Source: JAJXZP01 sp963787185
GTDB lineage: Bacteria > Spirochaetota > Spirochaetia > Treponematales > Rectinemataceae
DNA length: 64,000 nucleotides
Assembly: GCA_963787185.1 (NCBI GenBank)
Contig: CAWBCC010000021.1
Location: 62,001-126,000 of the forward strand
Reading direction: 5' to 3'
The number at the start of each line of letters is the position of its first letter. The first letter of the stretch is position 1. This document shows positions 16,653 to 23,573 of this stretch, piece by piece. A model generated the notes under the pieces. The model did no database searches. It was not told the DNA's origin and saw only the letters and a program-made list of their open reading frames with translations. The position numbers were made by a program, and so were the translations under genes.

Positions 16653-17573
16653 ATGAGAACCATGAGACTGGGAGAATCGAACCTGCAGGTGCCGGTCATC
16701 GCGGTCGGCTGCATGCGGATCAAAGGGCTGGGCACGGCAGAGGCGGAGAGATTCGTTCGGACAGCCCTGGAGGGGGGCGCGAACTTCTTCGACCACGCGG
16801 ATGTATACGGCGACGGCGAATGCGAGACGATCTTCGCGGAGGCGGTCCACATGAGCGCTTCCGTTCGGGAGAAGATGATCCTGCAGTCCAAATGCGGCAT
16901 CCGGCCGGGAGTGATGTTCGACTTTTCCAAGGAGCACATTCTGGAAGCGGTGGACGGAAGCCTGAAGCGGCTCAAGACCGACTATCTGGACGTGCTCCTC
17001 CTGCATCGACCCGACGCGCTGGTGGAGCCTGAGGAGGTGGCCGAGGCCTTCGACAAGCTCGCGGCCAGCGGCAAGGTCCGCAACTTCGGCGTTTCCAATC
17101 AAAACCCCATGCAGATACAGCTGCTCCAGAAGTTCCTCAAGCAGCCCATCGTGGCCAATCAGCTGCAGATGAGCGTCACAAACGCCACTATGATATCCGC
17201 GGGTCTTCACGTCAACATGTTCGACGAGACAGCGGTCAACCGGGACGGCGGGGTGCTGGATTTCTGCCGCCTCCGGAACATCACCATACAGCCCTGGTCG
17301 CCCTTCCAGTACGGCTTCTTCGATGGGATTTTCCTGGGCAGCGAAAAGTTCCCGGAGTTGAATGCGGCCATCGACAAGACAGCCGCTAAATATGGAGTGG
17401 CCAACACCACCATAGCTCTGGCGTGGCTCCTCCGCCACCCCGCTCACCTGCAGCCTGTCACGGGAACGATGAACCCCGGACGCATTAGGGACTGCATCAA
17501 GGCCGCGGACATACGCCTGACCCGAGAGGAGTGGTACGCCATCTATCTCGCGGCGGGGAACACTCTGCCCTAA
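16653..17573 (+). CDS. Aldo/keto reductase (YdhF-like)
   Basis: 306-aa NADPH-dependent aldo/keto reductase, cytosolic TIM barrel. Catalytic tetrad visible: Asp and Tyr in FFDHADVYGDGECE, Lys in LQSKCGIRPG, His in VLLLHRPD; cofactor-binding GVSNQNP and LAWLLRHP near the end. Length is normal. A GGAGA site precedes the ATG at 16653. Likely co-transcribed with the second reductase 99 bp downstream. Substrate unknown; YdhF-like enzymes reduce small aldehydes or ketones. Confidence 0.9.
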   Translation: MRTMRLGESNLQVPVIAVGCMRIKGLGTAEAERFVRTALEGGANFFDHADVYGDGECETIFAEAVHMSASVREKMILQSKCGIRPGVMFDFSKEHILEAVDGSLKRLKTDYLDVLLLHRPDALVEPEEVAEAFDKLAASGKVRNFGVSNQNPMQIQLLQKFLKQPIVANQLQMSVTNATMISAGLHVNMFDETAVNRDGGVLDFCRLRNITIQPWSPFQYGFFDGIFLGSEKFPELNAAIDKTAAKYGVANTTIALAWLLRHPAHLQPVTGTMNPGRIRDCIKAADIRLTREEWYAIYLAAGNTLP

Positions 17574-17672
17574 GGCAGAACGGGAGATTCGGAGCCGTCA
17601 GTTCGGTCGGGGGCGGACGTTGGAAGTCCATCCCGGCCCTGGGAATGGAGCGACAGGAAAGGAGCGTTCACC

Positions 17673-18641
17673 ATGGAATACGCCAATCTGCCGGGAACGG
17701 GCCTCAAGGTATCCCGGCTTTGCCTCGGAACCATGATGTTCGGGGGACAGACGGGCGAGGCGGAGAGCCTCGATATCATGGACTATGCCTACGGGCAGGG
17801 CATCAACTTCTTCGACACCGCCAACGTCTATAATCAAGGCGAGAGCGAGCGGATCGTCGGCAAGGGGCTCAAGGGCCGGCGCGACCGGATCATCCTGGCT
17901 ACCAAGGTACGCGCTCAGATGGGCGACGACCCGAACGACAGTGGCCTCGGCCGCCGCAACATCCTGGCCGCCGTGGACGCCAGCCTGAAACGGCTGGGCA
18001 CCGATTACATCGACATCTACTACATGCACATGCCCGACTACGAGGCCTCCCTGGAGGAATCCCTGGAGGCGATGTCGTCTTTGGTCAGGGCAGGGAAAAT
18101 CCGGTACGTCGGCGTCAGCAACTACGCCGCGTGGCAGATCGCGGACATGCTGGCTATTTGTGACAAGCGCAATTACATCCCGCCCGTCATCACCCAAAAC
18201 GTGTACAACGCGATCACCCGGGGCATTGAGACGGAGCTTGTCCCCTTCCTCAAGGCGCACGCCCTGGGAATGGCGATCTACAACCCCATAGCGGGCGGCC
18301 TGCTCGCGGGGAAGCACACGGCGGGTAAGCCCGCAGAGAACACGCGGTTCTCCAACAACAAGATGTACTATGACAGGTACTGGTCGGACGAGAACTTCAC
18401 AGTGGTGGAGAAGCTTTCGAAATTAGCGGCCGCCAAGGGCATTAGCCTTCTCGAACTCGCAATGAAATGGTGCGGCGAGCAGGAATGCGTCACGAGCGTC
18501 ATCACCGGTGTGAGCCGCCGAACCCAGCTCGAGCAGAATGTCGCATCGGTGGCAGGAGAGGCGCTGGACGCCGAGACCCTGTCCCTGTGCGACGAGGTCT
18601 GGCGCTCCCTGGCGGGCACTCGCTTCGGATACAACCGCTAG
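17673..18641 (+). CDS. Aldo/keto reductase (YhdN/IolS-like)
   Basis: 322-aa aldo/keto reductase of a different subgroup from its upstream neighbour. Tetrad: Asp and Tyr in FFDTANVYNQGESE, Lys in ILATKVRAQ, His in IYYMHMPDYE. Cofactor segments YVGVSNYAAWQ and VITGVSRRTQLEQNV are present. AGGAGC precedes the ATG at 17673. The gene is complete, but its stop abuts the truncated integrase on the other strand (18638 on), so this is a recombination junction. Confidence 0.92.
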   Translation: MEYANLPGTGLKVSRLCLGTMMFGGQTGEAESLDIMDYAYGQGINFFDTANVYNQGESERIVGKGLKGRRDRIILATKVRAQMGDDPNDSGLGRRNILAAVDASLKRLGTDYIDIYYMHMPDYEASLEESLEAMSSLVRAGKIRYVGVSNYAAWQIADMLAICDKRNYIPPVITQNVYNAITRGIETELVPFLKAHALGMAIYNPIAGGLLAGKHTAGKPAENTRFSNNKMYYDRYWSDENFTVVEKLSKLAAAKGISLLELAMKWCGEQECVTSVITGVSRRTQLEQNVASVAGEALDAETLSLCDEVWRSLAGTRFGYNR

Positions 18642-19665
18642 ATGGCCGGACGACGAAGGAATCGCCCGGGAGATCGCCTGGGCTCACTGCATATCCCGAT
18701 CTTTGCGAGCTGGAGGTTGAACTCTCGCGCCACGTTCGATTCGTGCATCGGAACATTCGATTTTATCGACCAGAATGCGTAATCCTCTTCGAAGGGGTTG
18801 GCGCATATGAGCCCGAGCAAGGCGTCTCGCACCTCATGAGGAAGGGGGACCACTCGGCTGTGTCGGTTCTTCGTGGATTTGCGTCCCTCGACTTTGCTAT
18901 ATGAGGCATCGACCTTGAGACAATTATCGCCTAATTCGCTTTTTTTCAGTGCCAGTATCTCTCCCAACCTGAGTCCGCATGTCAGAGACACCAAGGCTGC
19001 GACCCGTGTTCGCTCATCGTCCCACATGGCCGAAAAAAGGCTCCTGATCTCCTTGCTTGAGAGAACTCCTTTCCTTCGCGTATCTTTGCCTAACCGTTGG
19101 ACCTTCGGGGCGGGGCTCTCCTTGATGAGCCCCGTCCTGGCTGCTTCGTTGAGCGGCTTTGTGATGGCTCCAATCGCTTCATTGCACGACTTGTTGGAAA
19201 GGTGGAATTGATCCTTGATGTCGAGAGCGAAGTGTTCGAGCATGCCAGCAGTCACTCGGGATAGGGGCGTTTCCCCAGTTTGTGGGGGATGAGTAAGCGC
19301 CGTATGTACGACTGACTCGTCGCCACATACTCTTTGCCGATGCTCTTGTCGCGAAGGTGCCGCCCTTTGACGTAGTCGGATTTCTCCCAGTCCCAGAAGG
19401 CAAGACAGTAATCCCCCAGTGTGGCCTCACGTTGGGCGACAGTGCTTCTGCCTTCCGAAAGCCAGAGCTCGGCCACTTGCCGTGCCGAGGCCTTGCTCGT
19501 CGCCGGATACTCTCGGGGATCGAGCCCCAAGAGATCCACGAGGCGTCCAATTGAGCGTCCGCTGCAATAAAGGCCGGTTTCAATGTTGCGGAATTGGTCG
19601 TAGTAGACGGAGCGCGAGCTGCGACTAGTGCGACGCTTGTACAACGAAAACGGGGATCGAGCCAC
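18638..19665 (-). pseudogene. Frameshifted, C-terminally truncated tyrosine integrase
   Basis: The gene starts with a GTG at 19665 (MARSPFSLYKRR, then YYDQFRNIETG, a usual N-terminus for these integrases). At 19251-19256 the frame breaks: LGKRPYPE is followed by TGA, and the protein continues in another frame as VTAGMLEHFALDIKD, so one base is missing. The catalytic domain begins normally (SLTCGLRLGEILALKKSE contains the first catalytic Arg) but after LAKIGI at about 18700 it runs into unrelated bases, losing the HxxR, H and Tyr residues. It lies just left of the tRNA-Pro-end repeats, so it probably belonged to an earlier element in the same site. Confidence 0.85.
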
Positions 19666-19749
19666 TGGCTTCTCCAGACGAATTAATCTGACAATTCATC
19701 TGACAGTCGCCTTTTTAGGCCTGGTCCCCGTCTCTGAGGGGTCCCGTAA

Positions 19750-19768
19750 GTCCTTATTAAATAAGGAC
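19750..19768. other. Short hairpin upstream of the first cassette
   Basis: Perfect inverted repeat GTCCTTAT-TAA-ATAAGGAC. It occupies the position that the conserved tail hairpin has before the second cassette and before the left att. Confidence 0.5.
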
Positions 19769-19775
19769 CATCAAG

Positions 19776-19962
19776 TCGGGCTGAGTGGATTTGGTCTCCA
19801 GTCGCGAACTTCGTGTTCGCTCCTTCCGACCCGGGGAGAACGCTCTCGCCGGCTCGGCGCGCTCGATGTCTCGCGCGCCTTCCATGCTGGCTCGACCGCA
19901 GGCCATCCTCAAATGATCGAATGTCCTGCGGAGCGTTCTCCCTTCAAATCCACTCAGCCCGA
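19776..19962. repeat. Structured inverted-repeat cassette A with tRNA-Pro 3' ends
   Basis: 187-bp unit bounded by an 18-bp perfect inverted repeat: TCGGGCTGAGTGGATTTG at 19776-19793 and its complement at 19945-19962. These 18 bases are the T-arm and acceptor end of tRNA-Pro. Inside, further perfect or near-perfect stems nest: GGGAGAACGCTC (19834-19845) with 19931-19942; GGCGCGC (19856-19862) with 19873-19879; CGCAGGCCAT (19897-19906) with 19921-19930, one mismatch, closing a loop that contains CTCAAATGATCG. No protein is encoded. Either strand could give a highly folded RNA, or a folded single-strand DNA. Confidence 0.7.
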
Positions 19963-20000
19963 TCGATTCGCTACCTCACGGTCTTAGAATGAACAAAGCC

Positions 20001-20018
20001 GTGACAGTGCCACGGCCT
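20001..20018. other. Tail hairpin after cassette A
   Basis: GCCGTG and CACGGC arms around 19998-20016, within a tail nearly identical to that following cassette B (shared CGGTCTTAGAATGAACAA before and CACGGCCTTGTTATCGATC after). Confidence 0.5.
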
Positions 20019-20022
20019 TGTT

Positions 20023-20193
20023 ATCGATCGGGCTGAGTGGATTTGGCTTCCAGAGCTCGGCGTCGTGCCTCGCTCTTTCAGCCCGGCTCCGCCGCTTTCG
20101 GCGCCATCCGTGGCGCCTCACCCTCGTCCACGCTCAAATGATCGCGTGGATGAGGGCCGCGGCTCCGCTTCAAATCCACTCAGCCCGATCGAT
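20023..20193. repeat. Structured inverted-repeat cassette B with tRNA-Pro 3' ends
   Basis: 171-bp unit bounded by a 23-bp perfect inverted repeat (20023-20045 and 20171-20193), which contains the same tRNA-Pro end as cassette A extended by ATCGA. Internal stems: GGCGCC (20100-20105) with 20112-20117, and CCCTCGTCCACG (20121-20132) with 20145-20156, 11 Watson-Crick pairs and one G-U, closing a 12-nt loop CTCAAATGATCG that is identical to the loop core in cassette A. The stem sequences differ completely from A, so pairing is kept while sequence is not. Confidence 0.7.
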
Positions 20194-20220
20194 GCGCCAC
20201 ATGACGGTCTTAGAATGAAC

Positions 20221-20245
20221 AAGGCCGTGACACTGTCACGGCCTT
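20221..20245. other. Perfect tail hairpin after cassette B
   Basis: AAGGCCGTGAC-act-GTCACGGCCTT, 11-bp perfect stem. It resembles in position the hairpin that separates tRNA-Asp from tRNA-Pro at 29375-29400. Neither side has a long T run, so termination is possible but not certain. Confidence 0.55.
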
Positions 20246-20253
20246 GTTATCGA

Positions 20254-20298
20254 TCGGGCTGAGTGGATTTGAACCACCGATCTCTTGGTCCCGAACCA
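20254..20298. repeat. Left attachment site (att) of the element
   Basis: 45 bases identical to 29296-29340, i.e. the last 45 nt of tRNA-Pro from the anticodon loop to the discriminator base. Identity stops at 20299, inside the element. Confidence 0.85.
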
Positions 20299-20526
20299 CG
20301 TATACGCCGCTTTGCATTCCCTTTGAAATCGCTCTATGTCTACACCCTGAACGACTAATAGCGTGATGGTGTAAGGATTTTGCCTTATCACCTTACTTCA
20401 CATTTTATCATGGCATAGCAAGGATAACAATACAGAAATAGCGGAAAATGGTGCAAACTTTGGTGCAACGTTATTTCGTCTAACTTGTAGCCTTCATTCA
20501 TTGGGGGAAATATCATAAAGAGCCGA
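20299..20526. other. Left end of the element, non-coding
   Basis: No gene. It contains the paired repeat at 20449-20469 and an imperfect inverted repeat GGTGTAAGG/CCTTATCACC near 20366-20390. Confidence 0.5.
20449..20469. promoter_or_regulatory. Probable integrase arm-type site, left
   Basis: Two tandem copies of TGGTGCAA(A)C separated by two bases. The same 21-bp arrangement, differing at two positions, recurs inside the right end at 29206-29226. Paired arm-type repeats inside both ends are typical of tyrosine-integrase elements. Confidence 0.6.
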
Positions 20527-20775
20527 CTAGGAAGCGGCCCGCACTACGACCCTGACTTTTTCGTCTATCTCTGCGGTCAAGGGCTCTGTATCTGTGATTC
20601 GCTCATTCCGTGCAAGCTCTCGTAAATCTCGGCGAATCCGTGAAGCGTTCCTTCGGTTCAACGCCCCGGATGCTTGTCCGTCTCGGATGATAATCTCCGC
20701 CCGGTCTAGGCCGATAGATTGAAGTCCAAGGGCCGCAAGTGTTTCCTTGAATCTACTCGGCGTCATTCCGTCCAT
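20527..20775 (-). CDS. Small protein coupled to the replication initiator
   Basis: 82-aa basic protein (MDGMTPSRFKETLAALGLQ). The ATG at 20775 has GGGAGGG ten bases upstream; a second ATG at 20766 is also possible. The gene overlaps the end of the replication-initiator gene by 23 bp in another frame. The helical, Arg-rich segment NRRNASRIRRDLRELARNER could bind DNA. It might be the second half of the initiator (II/X initiators are usually longer than the upstream gene's 221 aa) separated by a frame change, or a distinct small protein. Not otherwise recognised. Confidence 0.55.
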   Translation of the reverse strand: MDGMTPSRFKETLAALGLQSIGLDRAEIIIRDGQASGALNRRNASRIRRDLRELARNERITDTEPLTAEIDEKVRVVVRAAS

Positions 20776-21418
20776 AGCAAAACATCCCTCCCGGCACTTT
20801 GGAATTTTCATAGTAAAAGGCCGCCCATGCATCGACCGCTTGCGCGTAAGGCTTCGGTTCCGAAGCTTCCCAAGGATTCAATAGACGCCCATAAAGGCGC
20901 TTCAAGCCACGTTTCCAGCGTAACTCTAGCCGAAGCGCGTAGAGTCCTTCCAACGGGCAGGGCAACGCATCCGGGGCCATTTCTTTACCTTTGTCATACC
21001 CCGAGAATGACCGGCCGCCATTTTCAAGTGTAACCGTCTCGCCGTTGCCATGCGTACTTTTCTTGAAGCGCGCGAGCGGCCCCCATGCGGCTAGATACTC
21101 TCGGGGCGGTTCCCTGACTTGGAATGTGTAGCCCGTCTCAAGTTGGTACACGATGCCTTTCTTCAAGTCTAGCCCGCTTTCCTTTTCAAGCTTCCCGAGA
21201 GATTCTCGAAAGCTTTGCCGGTCGAAAGGAAGCGCGTTTTCTCCCTTCAAGTATTTCGGAAGGGAACCGCGAATATAAACACCTCTTATCCCCTGAGTGA
21301 TTCTGAGCCCCCCGAGAGTGCCGAAATAGCTACCCTCCCAATCGAGCGGCCGAAGCCCCGAGAGGCGGTCACTCGGCATATAGGCATCCGGCAGGGAGAT
21401 ACCTATAGAGTCTATCAT
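20753..21418 (-). CDS. Phage/plasmid replication initiator, II/X family
   Basis: 221-aa protein resembling the replication initiators of filamentous phages and small plasmids (gene II/X family), which start rolling-circle copying by nicking one strand. Supporting features: MIDSIGISLPD start, an LETGYTFQVREPPREYLAAW middle part, SGYDKGKEM (the family's YDKGxE motif), and LRLELRWKRGLKRL. Family members are commonly 300 aa or more; the C-terminal part may be encoded by the overlapping next frame. The start codon overlaps the stop of the upstream gene (ATGA), indicating translational coupling. In this element it would allow copying after excision. Confidence 0.6.
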   Translation of the reverse strand: MIDSIGISLPDAYMPSDRLSGLRPLDWEGSYFGTLGGLRITQGIRGVYIRGSLPKYLKGENALPFDRQSFRESLGKLEKESGLDLKKGIVYQLETGYTFQVREPPREYLAAWGPLARFKKSTHGNGETVTLENGGRSFSGYDKGKEMAPDALPCPLEGLYALRLELRWKRGLKRLYGRLLNPWEASEPKPYAQAVDAWAAFYYENSKVPGGMFCYGRNDAE

Positions 21419-21930
21419 GTCTCAGAATCTGTCCCCAAAGAGGGATTGTTAATTAGACCTCCGGCTTCGGCTCCCTCGGCGAGGGTAGGTAAAAGGGCTC
21501 GGAATGAAGCAGGGTACTTTTTCACGTCCTCGGCATTCGATACCCTTGGAAGGCCCTGCCGATTGCCGTTTCGCGGGCTATCCGGGCATTTTATGCCCCG
21601 GATAATTCCCCGCCTCCGCTCCTTCTCTTCCTCGGATAAAGGCGCCCGGCCTTTGTGCTGTCTAAACCAATAGTCGAGCGCCTCCGCCCGAGGCCGTTCA
21701 GGGTCAAGGCCTCGGAGAGTTTTCGTAACCGAGATATTCCGCCTCAGCATTGAGACTGTGAAGCACGTTTCCGAGCCTATGCTTGCCCGCATGATTCGCC
21801 GCTGTATGGTCGCGAATGTAATCCCTACGCGCCTGCAAACCTCTTCGCCTGGAAACCATACGGAGGTTTCAAGAGTCGAATCGTCCGGGCAAAGCGGGGC
21901 ATTGCATGTAGAAAAAAGGGAGCACTTCAT
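21415..21930 (-). CDS. Element-specific Cys-motif protein, paralogue A
   Basis: 171 aa, no recognised family. N-terminal CSLFSTCNAPLCPDD forms a possible zinc motif (C-x5-C-x4-C). A middle helix-turn-helix-like segment follows (FPGEEVCRRVGITFATIQRR), then the highly conserved block SIGSETCFTVSMLRRNISVT and KTLRGLDPERP, and an EEEKERRRG helix. The same architecture is present at 27501-27860 in the integrase operon. A has a 50-residue C-terminal extension that B lacks. It overlaps its upstream gene and the initiator by ATGA junctions. Probably a DNA-binding or regulatory protein of the element; inferred from motif and context only. Confidence 0.6.
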   Translation of the reverse strand: MKCSLFSTCNAPLCPDDSTLETSVWFPGEEVCRRVGITFATIQRRIMRASIGSETCFTVSMLRRNISVTKTLRGLDPERPRAEALDYWFRQHKGRAPLSEEEKERRRGIIRGIKCPDSPRNGNRQGLPRVSNAEDVKKYPASFRALLPTLAEGAEAGGLINNPSLGTDSET

Positions 21931-22121
21931 ACAAGCCCCCGATCCGTTCGGGGTTGAAGGCGCCTAGAAAGACTCGCCTCGTATTCGATTCGCGTGACTT
22001 CGCATTCGGCAAAGTGAACCCGAAAGCCAATTGACCCGAAGGCCGGAATATCTCGAAAGGCTTTGAGAAGCTCAGGACGGAGGCTTTCGAGAAGCGCCGC
22101 CCCGTTGTCGGTGGCGGGCAT
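21927..22121 (-). CDS. Small hypothetical protein (possibly YezD/DUF2292-like)
   Basis: 64 aa. The segment LLKAFRDIPAFGSIGFRVHF followed by ECEVTRIEYEAS has the helix-strand-strand pattern of small YezD/DUF2292 proteins (LR.I.FGSV.I.I.DG.V.QIE). The match is by eye and weak. It overlaps the next gene by four bases (ATGA) and follows the excisionase-like gene by two bases, so it belongs to the replication operon. Confidence 0.5.
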   Translation of the reverse strand: MPATDNGAALLESLRPELLKAFRDIPAFGSIGFRVHFAECEVTRIEYEASLSRRLQPRTDRGLV

Positions 22122-22123
22122 GG

Positions 22124-22309
22124 TTAGCGCTCCTCGCCCATAGCGGAGGCGATAAGCGCTTCTATCGTGGCCTCTGCTATGAGCCGACGACCCCCGAGGC
22201 GAATGCTACTCAAGCGCCCATCCTCGGCCATGCGGTAGGCCGTAATTGTGGCTATGCCGAGGCGTTGAGCTGCTTCCTTTACGGAAATAAGACGATTTGT
22301 TGTGCCCAT
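22124..22309 (-). CDS. Excisionase-like helix-turn-helix protein
   Basis: 61-aa winged-helix protein of the Xis/HTH_17 type: LISVKEAAQRLGIATITAYR, then MAEDGRLSSIRLGGRRLI. Such proteins bend DNA at att sites to direct excision or act as small transcription factors. The start at 22309 is chosen for the GGGGGA directly before it; an upstream in-frame ATG at 22339 is less likely. It is the first clearly element-typical gene of the left operon, upstream of the initiator. Confidence 0.75.
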   Translation of the reverse strand: MGTTNRLISVKEAAQRLGIATITAYRMAEDGRLSSIRLGGRRLIAEATIEALIASAMGEER

Positions 22310-22411
22310 GCTTCCCCCTTGCTTTAGTTGGTTAGACATTGGCAGGGTAGCCCCTCCCTTTCCTCTCAGGCCGGGGCAGAACGGGGAGAAGACCGGGGCG
22401 AGACCGGGAAG

Positions 22412-22993
22412 CTAGTTTTCTGGATCGGGTTTGTGCCTTTGGATAAGAGAATATGCTCTTTGGGCGGCTTCGTTTCGCGGATTAGCGCTCCCATTGATTA
22501 GCTTCCCTAGGTCGGTAGGCATTGGGTTATTATCCTTGTCATGAAATAGCGCTGCGAATGCTGTTGGACCGCAAGAAATTGCGCCTTGAGACTTTAGTGT
22601 TTCGTAAAGAAATGCAAAATCAGCCTTCCCCCACAACCAAGTAATAGGGGCCAGGATTGGACCGGATTCATATTCTTTTCCATCGGAGGCATATTCAAAA
22701 GAGGGTTTATGGGCGCTTTCCAGATCATGACTCAACCTAAGGAGTGCATTTTTATCCTCTGCATTTTGGACGCGTTCCTTTCCCAAGCGCTCTACATCAG
22801 AGAAAAGCTCAAACGCGGTTGCTGCGCCAGTGGACGCCATAATACGGTCGTGGTCTTGCTCCAAAACCATGATTCCATGTTTCGCCTTCCATCGCGCGTG
22901 CTCTTCGTCCGTCTCGCCATTGGCGAGTTTCTTCACAATCTCTTTCGCGTTTTCTGTATCTTGGCCTTCTTGGGGCTTCCCATCGTCGCTCAT
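22412..22993 (-). CDS. Hypothetical element protein
   Basis: 193 aa, soluble, acidic N-terminus (MSDDGKPQEGQDTENAKEIV). C-terminal part with ITWLWGKADFAFLYETLKSQ, then FAALFHDKDNN and LGKLINGSANP, has the helix pattern of RteC-like C-terminal regions in other mobile elements (tryptophan, short spacer, then 'F...F' and 'L..LI'), but this is a weak resemblance. It starts four bases after the upstream gene ends, so they are co-transcribed. Function unknown. Confidence 0.5.
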   Translation of the reverse strand: MSDDGKPQEGQDTENAKEIVKKLANGETDEEHARWKAKHGIMVLEQDHDRIMASTGAATAFELFSDVERLGKERVQNAEDKNALLRLSHDLESAHKPSFEYASDGKEYESGPILAPITWLWGKADFAFLYETLKSQGAISCGPTAFAALFHDKDNNPMPTDLGKLINGSANPRNEAAQRAYSLIQRHKPDPEN

Positions 22994-22996
22994 GTT

Positions 22997-23455
22997 TTAC
23001 TCTCCCAGTATTTGGACTTTCACCCGGCGAGGCGGGGCCGGAAGCCGCTTCCAGCGCTTAACGATCATCTGTCGCCACGCGGTATATTCTCCCTGGCCAA
23101 GTGTGTAGACTGCTTCTTCCAAGCAGTCCAATACCCAACTACGGTACGCACTCCGCCACTTCCGGCCAAGGTCTGTTTTGTATCGCCAATTCCTAAGCTC
23201 TTTGGAAGTGCAAAGGCCGCTCGCGACTACTTCCTTTACGCCGAGCCCTTCATGGCGAAAATCCAGAATCTTGCGTACAAGTTCTTCGCTGTACCTTGAT
23301 CTTCGCCCCGGCGGGAGTCCTCTTCGTTCCGCGCGGCCCTTTCGTGTCGTCGGCCTGCCAGTCGGAAGATGCTCCCAAGGCGGAAGAAGCCTATAGCCCG
23401 GCATCGGCGGCAATTCATAAGAGTCTAGGGGCTCCGATTGGGAGTTGAACATCAT
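22997..23455 (-). CDS. Terminase-small-subunit-like or HTH element protein
   Basis: 152 aa from the ATG at 23455; the frame is open to 23533 and the start is uncertain because no candidate has a strong ribosome site. The central region (YSEELVRKILDFRHEGLGVK, then LCTSKELRNWRYK) looks like the helix-turn-helix of phage terminase small subunits or resolvase-type HTH proteins. A second conserved-looking segment is SWVLDCLEEAVYTLGQGEYTA. No terminase large subunit is in the element, so a packaging role would require a helper. Low certainty. Confidence 0.45.
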   Translation of the reverse strand: MMFNSQSEPLDSYELPPMPGYRLLPPWEHLPTGRPTTRKGRAERRGLPPGRRSRYSEELVRKILDFRHEGLGVKEVVASGLCTSKELRNWRYKTDLGRKWRSAYRSWVLDCLEEAVYTLGQGEYTAWRQMIVKRWKRLPAPPRRVKVQILGE

Positions 23456-23573
23456 AGAGAAACAGTAGCCCCGTTCCATGCTCGAATCAACTGGCCAAAA
23501 AAGGCCCATTAGGTCACAACCGCGAAAAGCCACTAGCCTTCATTCTTGATACGTTTTTGCTCTTTTTGCATGA

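Noticed and set aside
19776..20253. CRISPR array
   Set aside because: Only two or three units, repeats are inverted pairs capped by tRNA ends, no spacers of equal length and no cas gene.
19776..20253. Retron or group II intron
   Set aside because: Inverted-repeat-bounded structured units recall retron RNA, but no reverse transcriptase is in the window.
19776..20253. Integron attC sites
   Set aside because: The folds differ from attC, no integron-type integrase domain is seen and the cassettes carry no genes; the ends are tRNA-Pro sequence.
19628..20262. Short plus-strand frames in the cassette region
   Set aside because: They run across the inverted repeats and hairpins, have no ribosome sites and are not conserved in frame between cassettes A and B.
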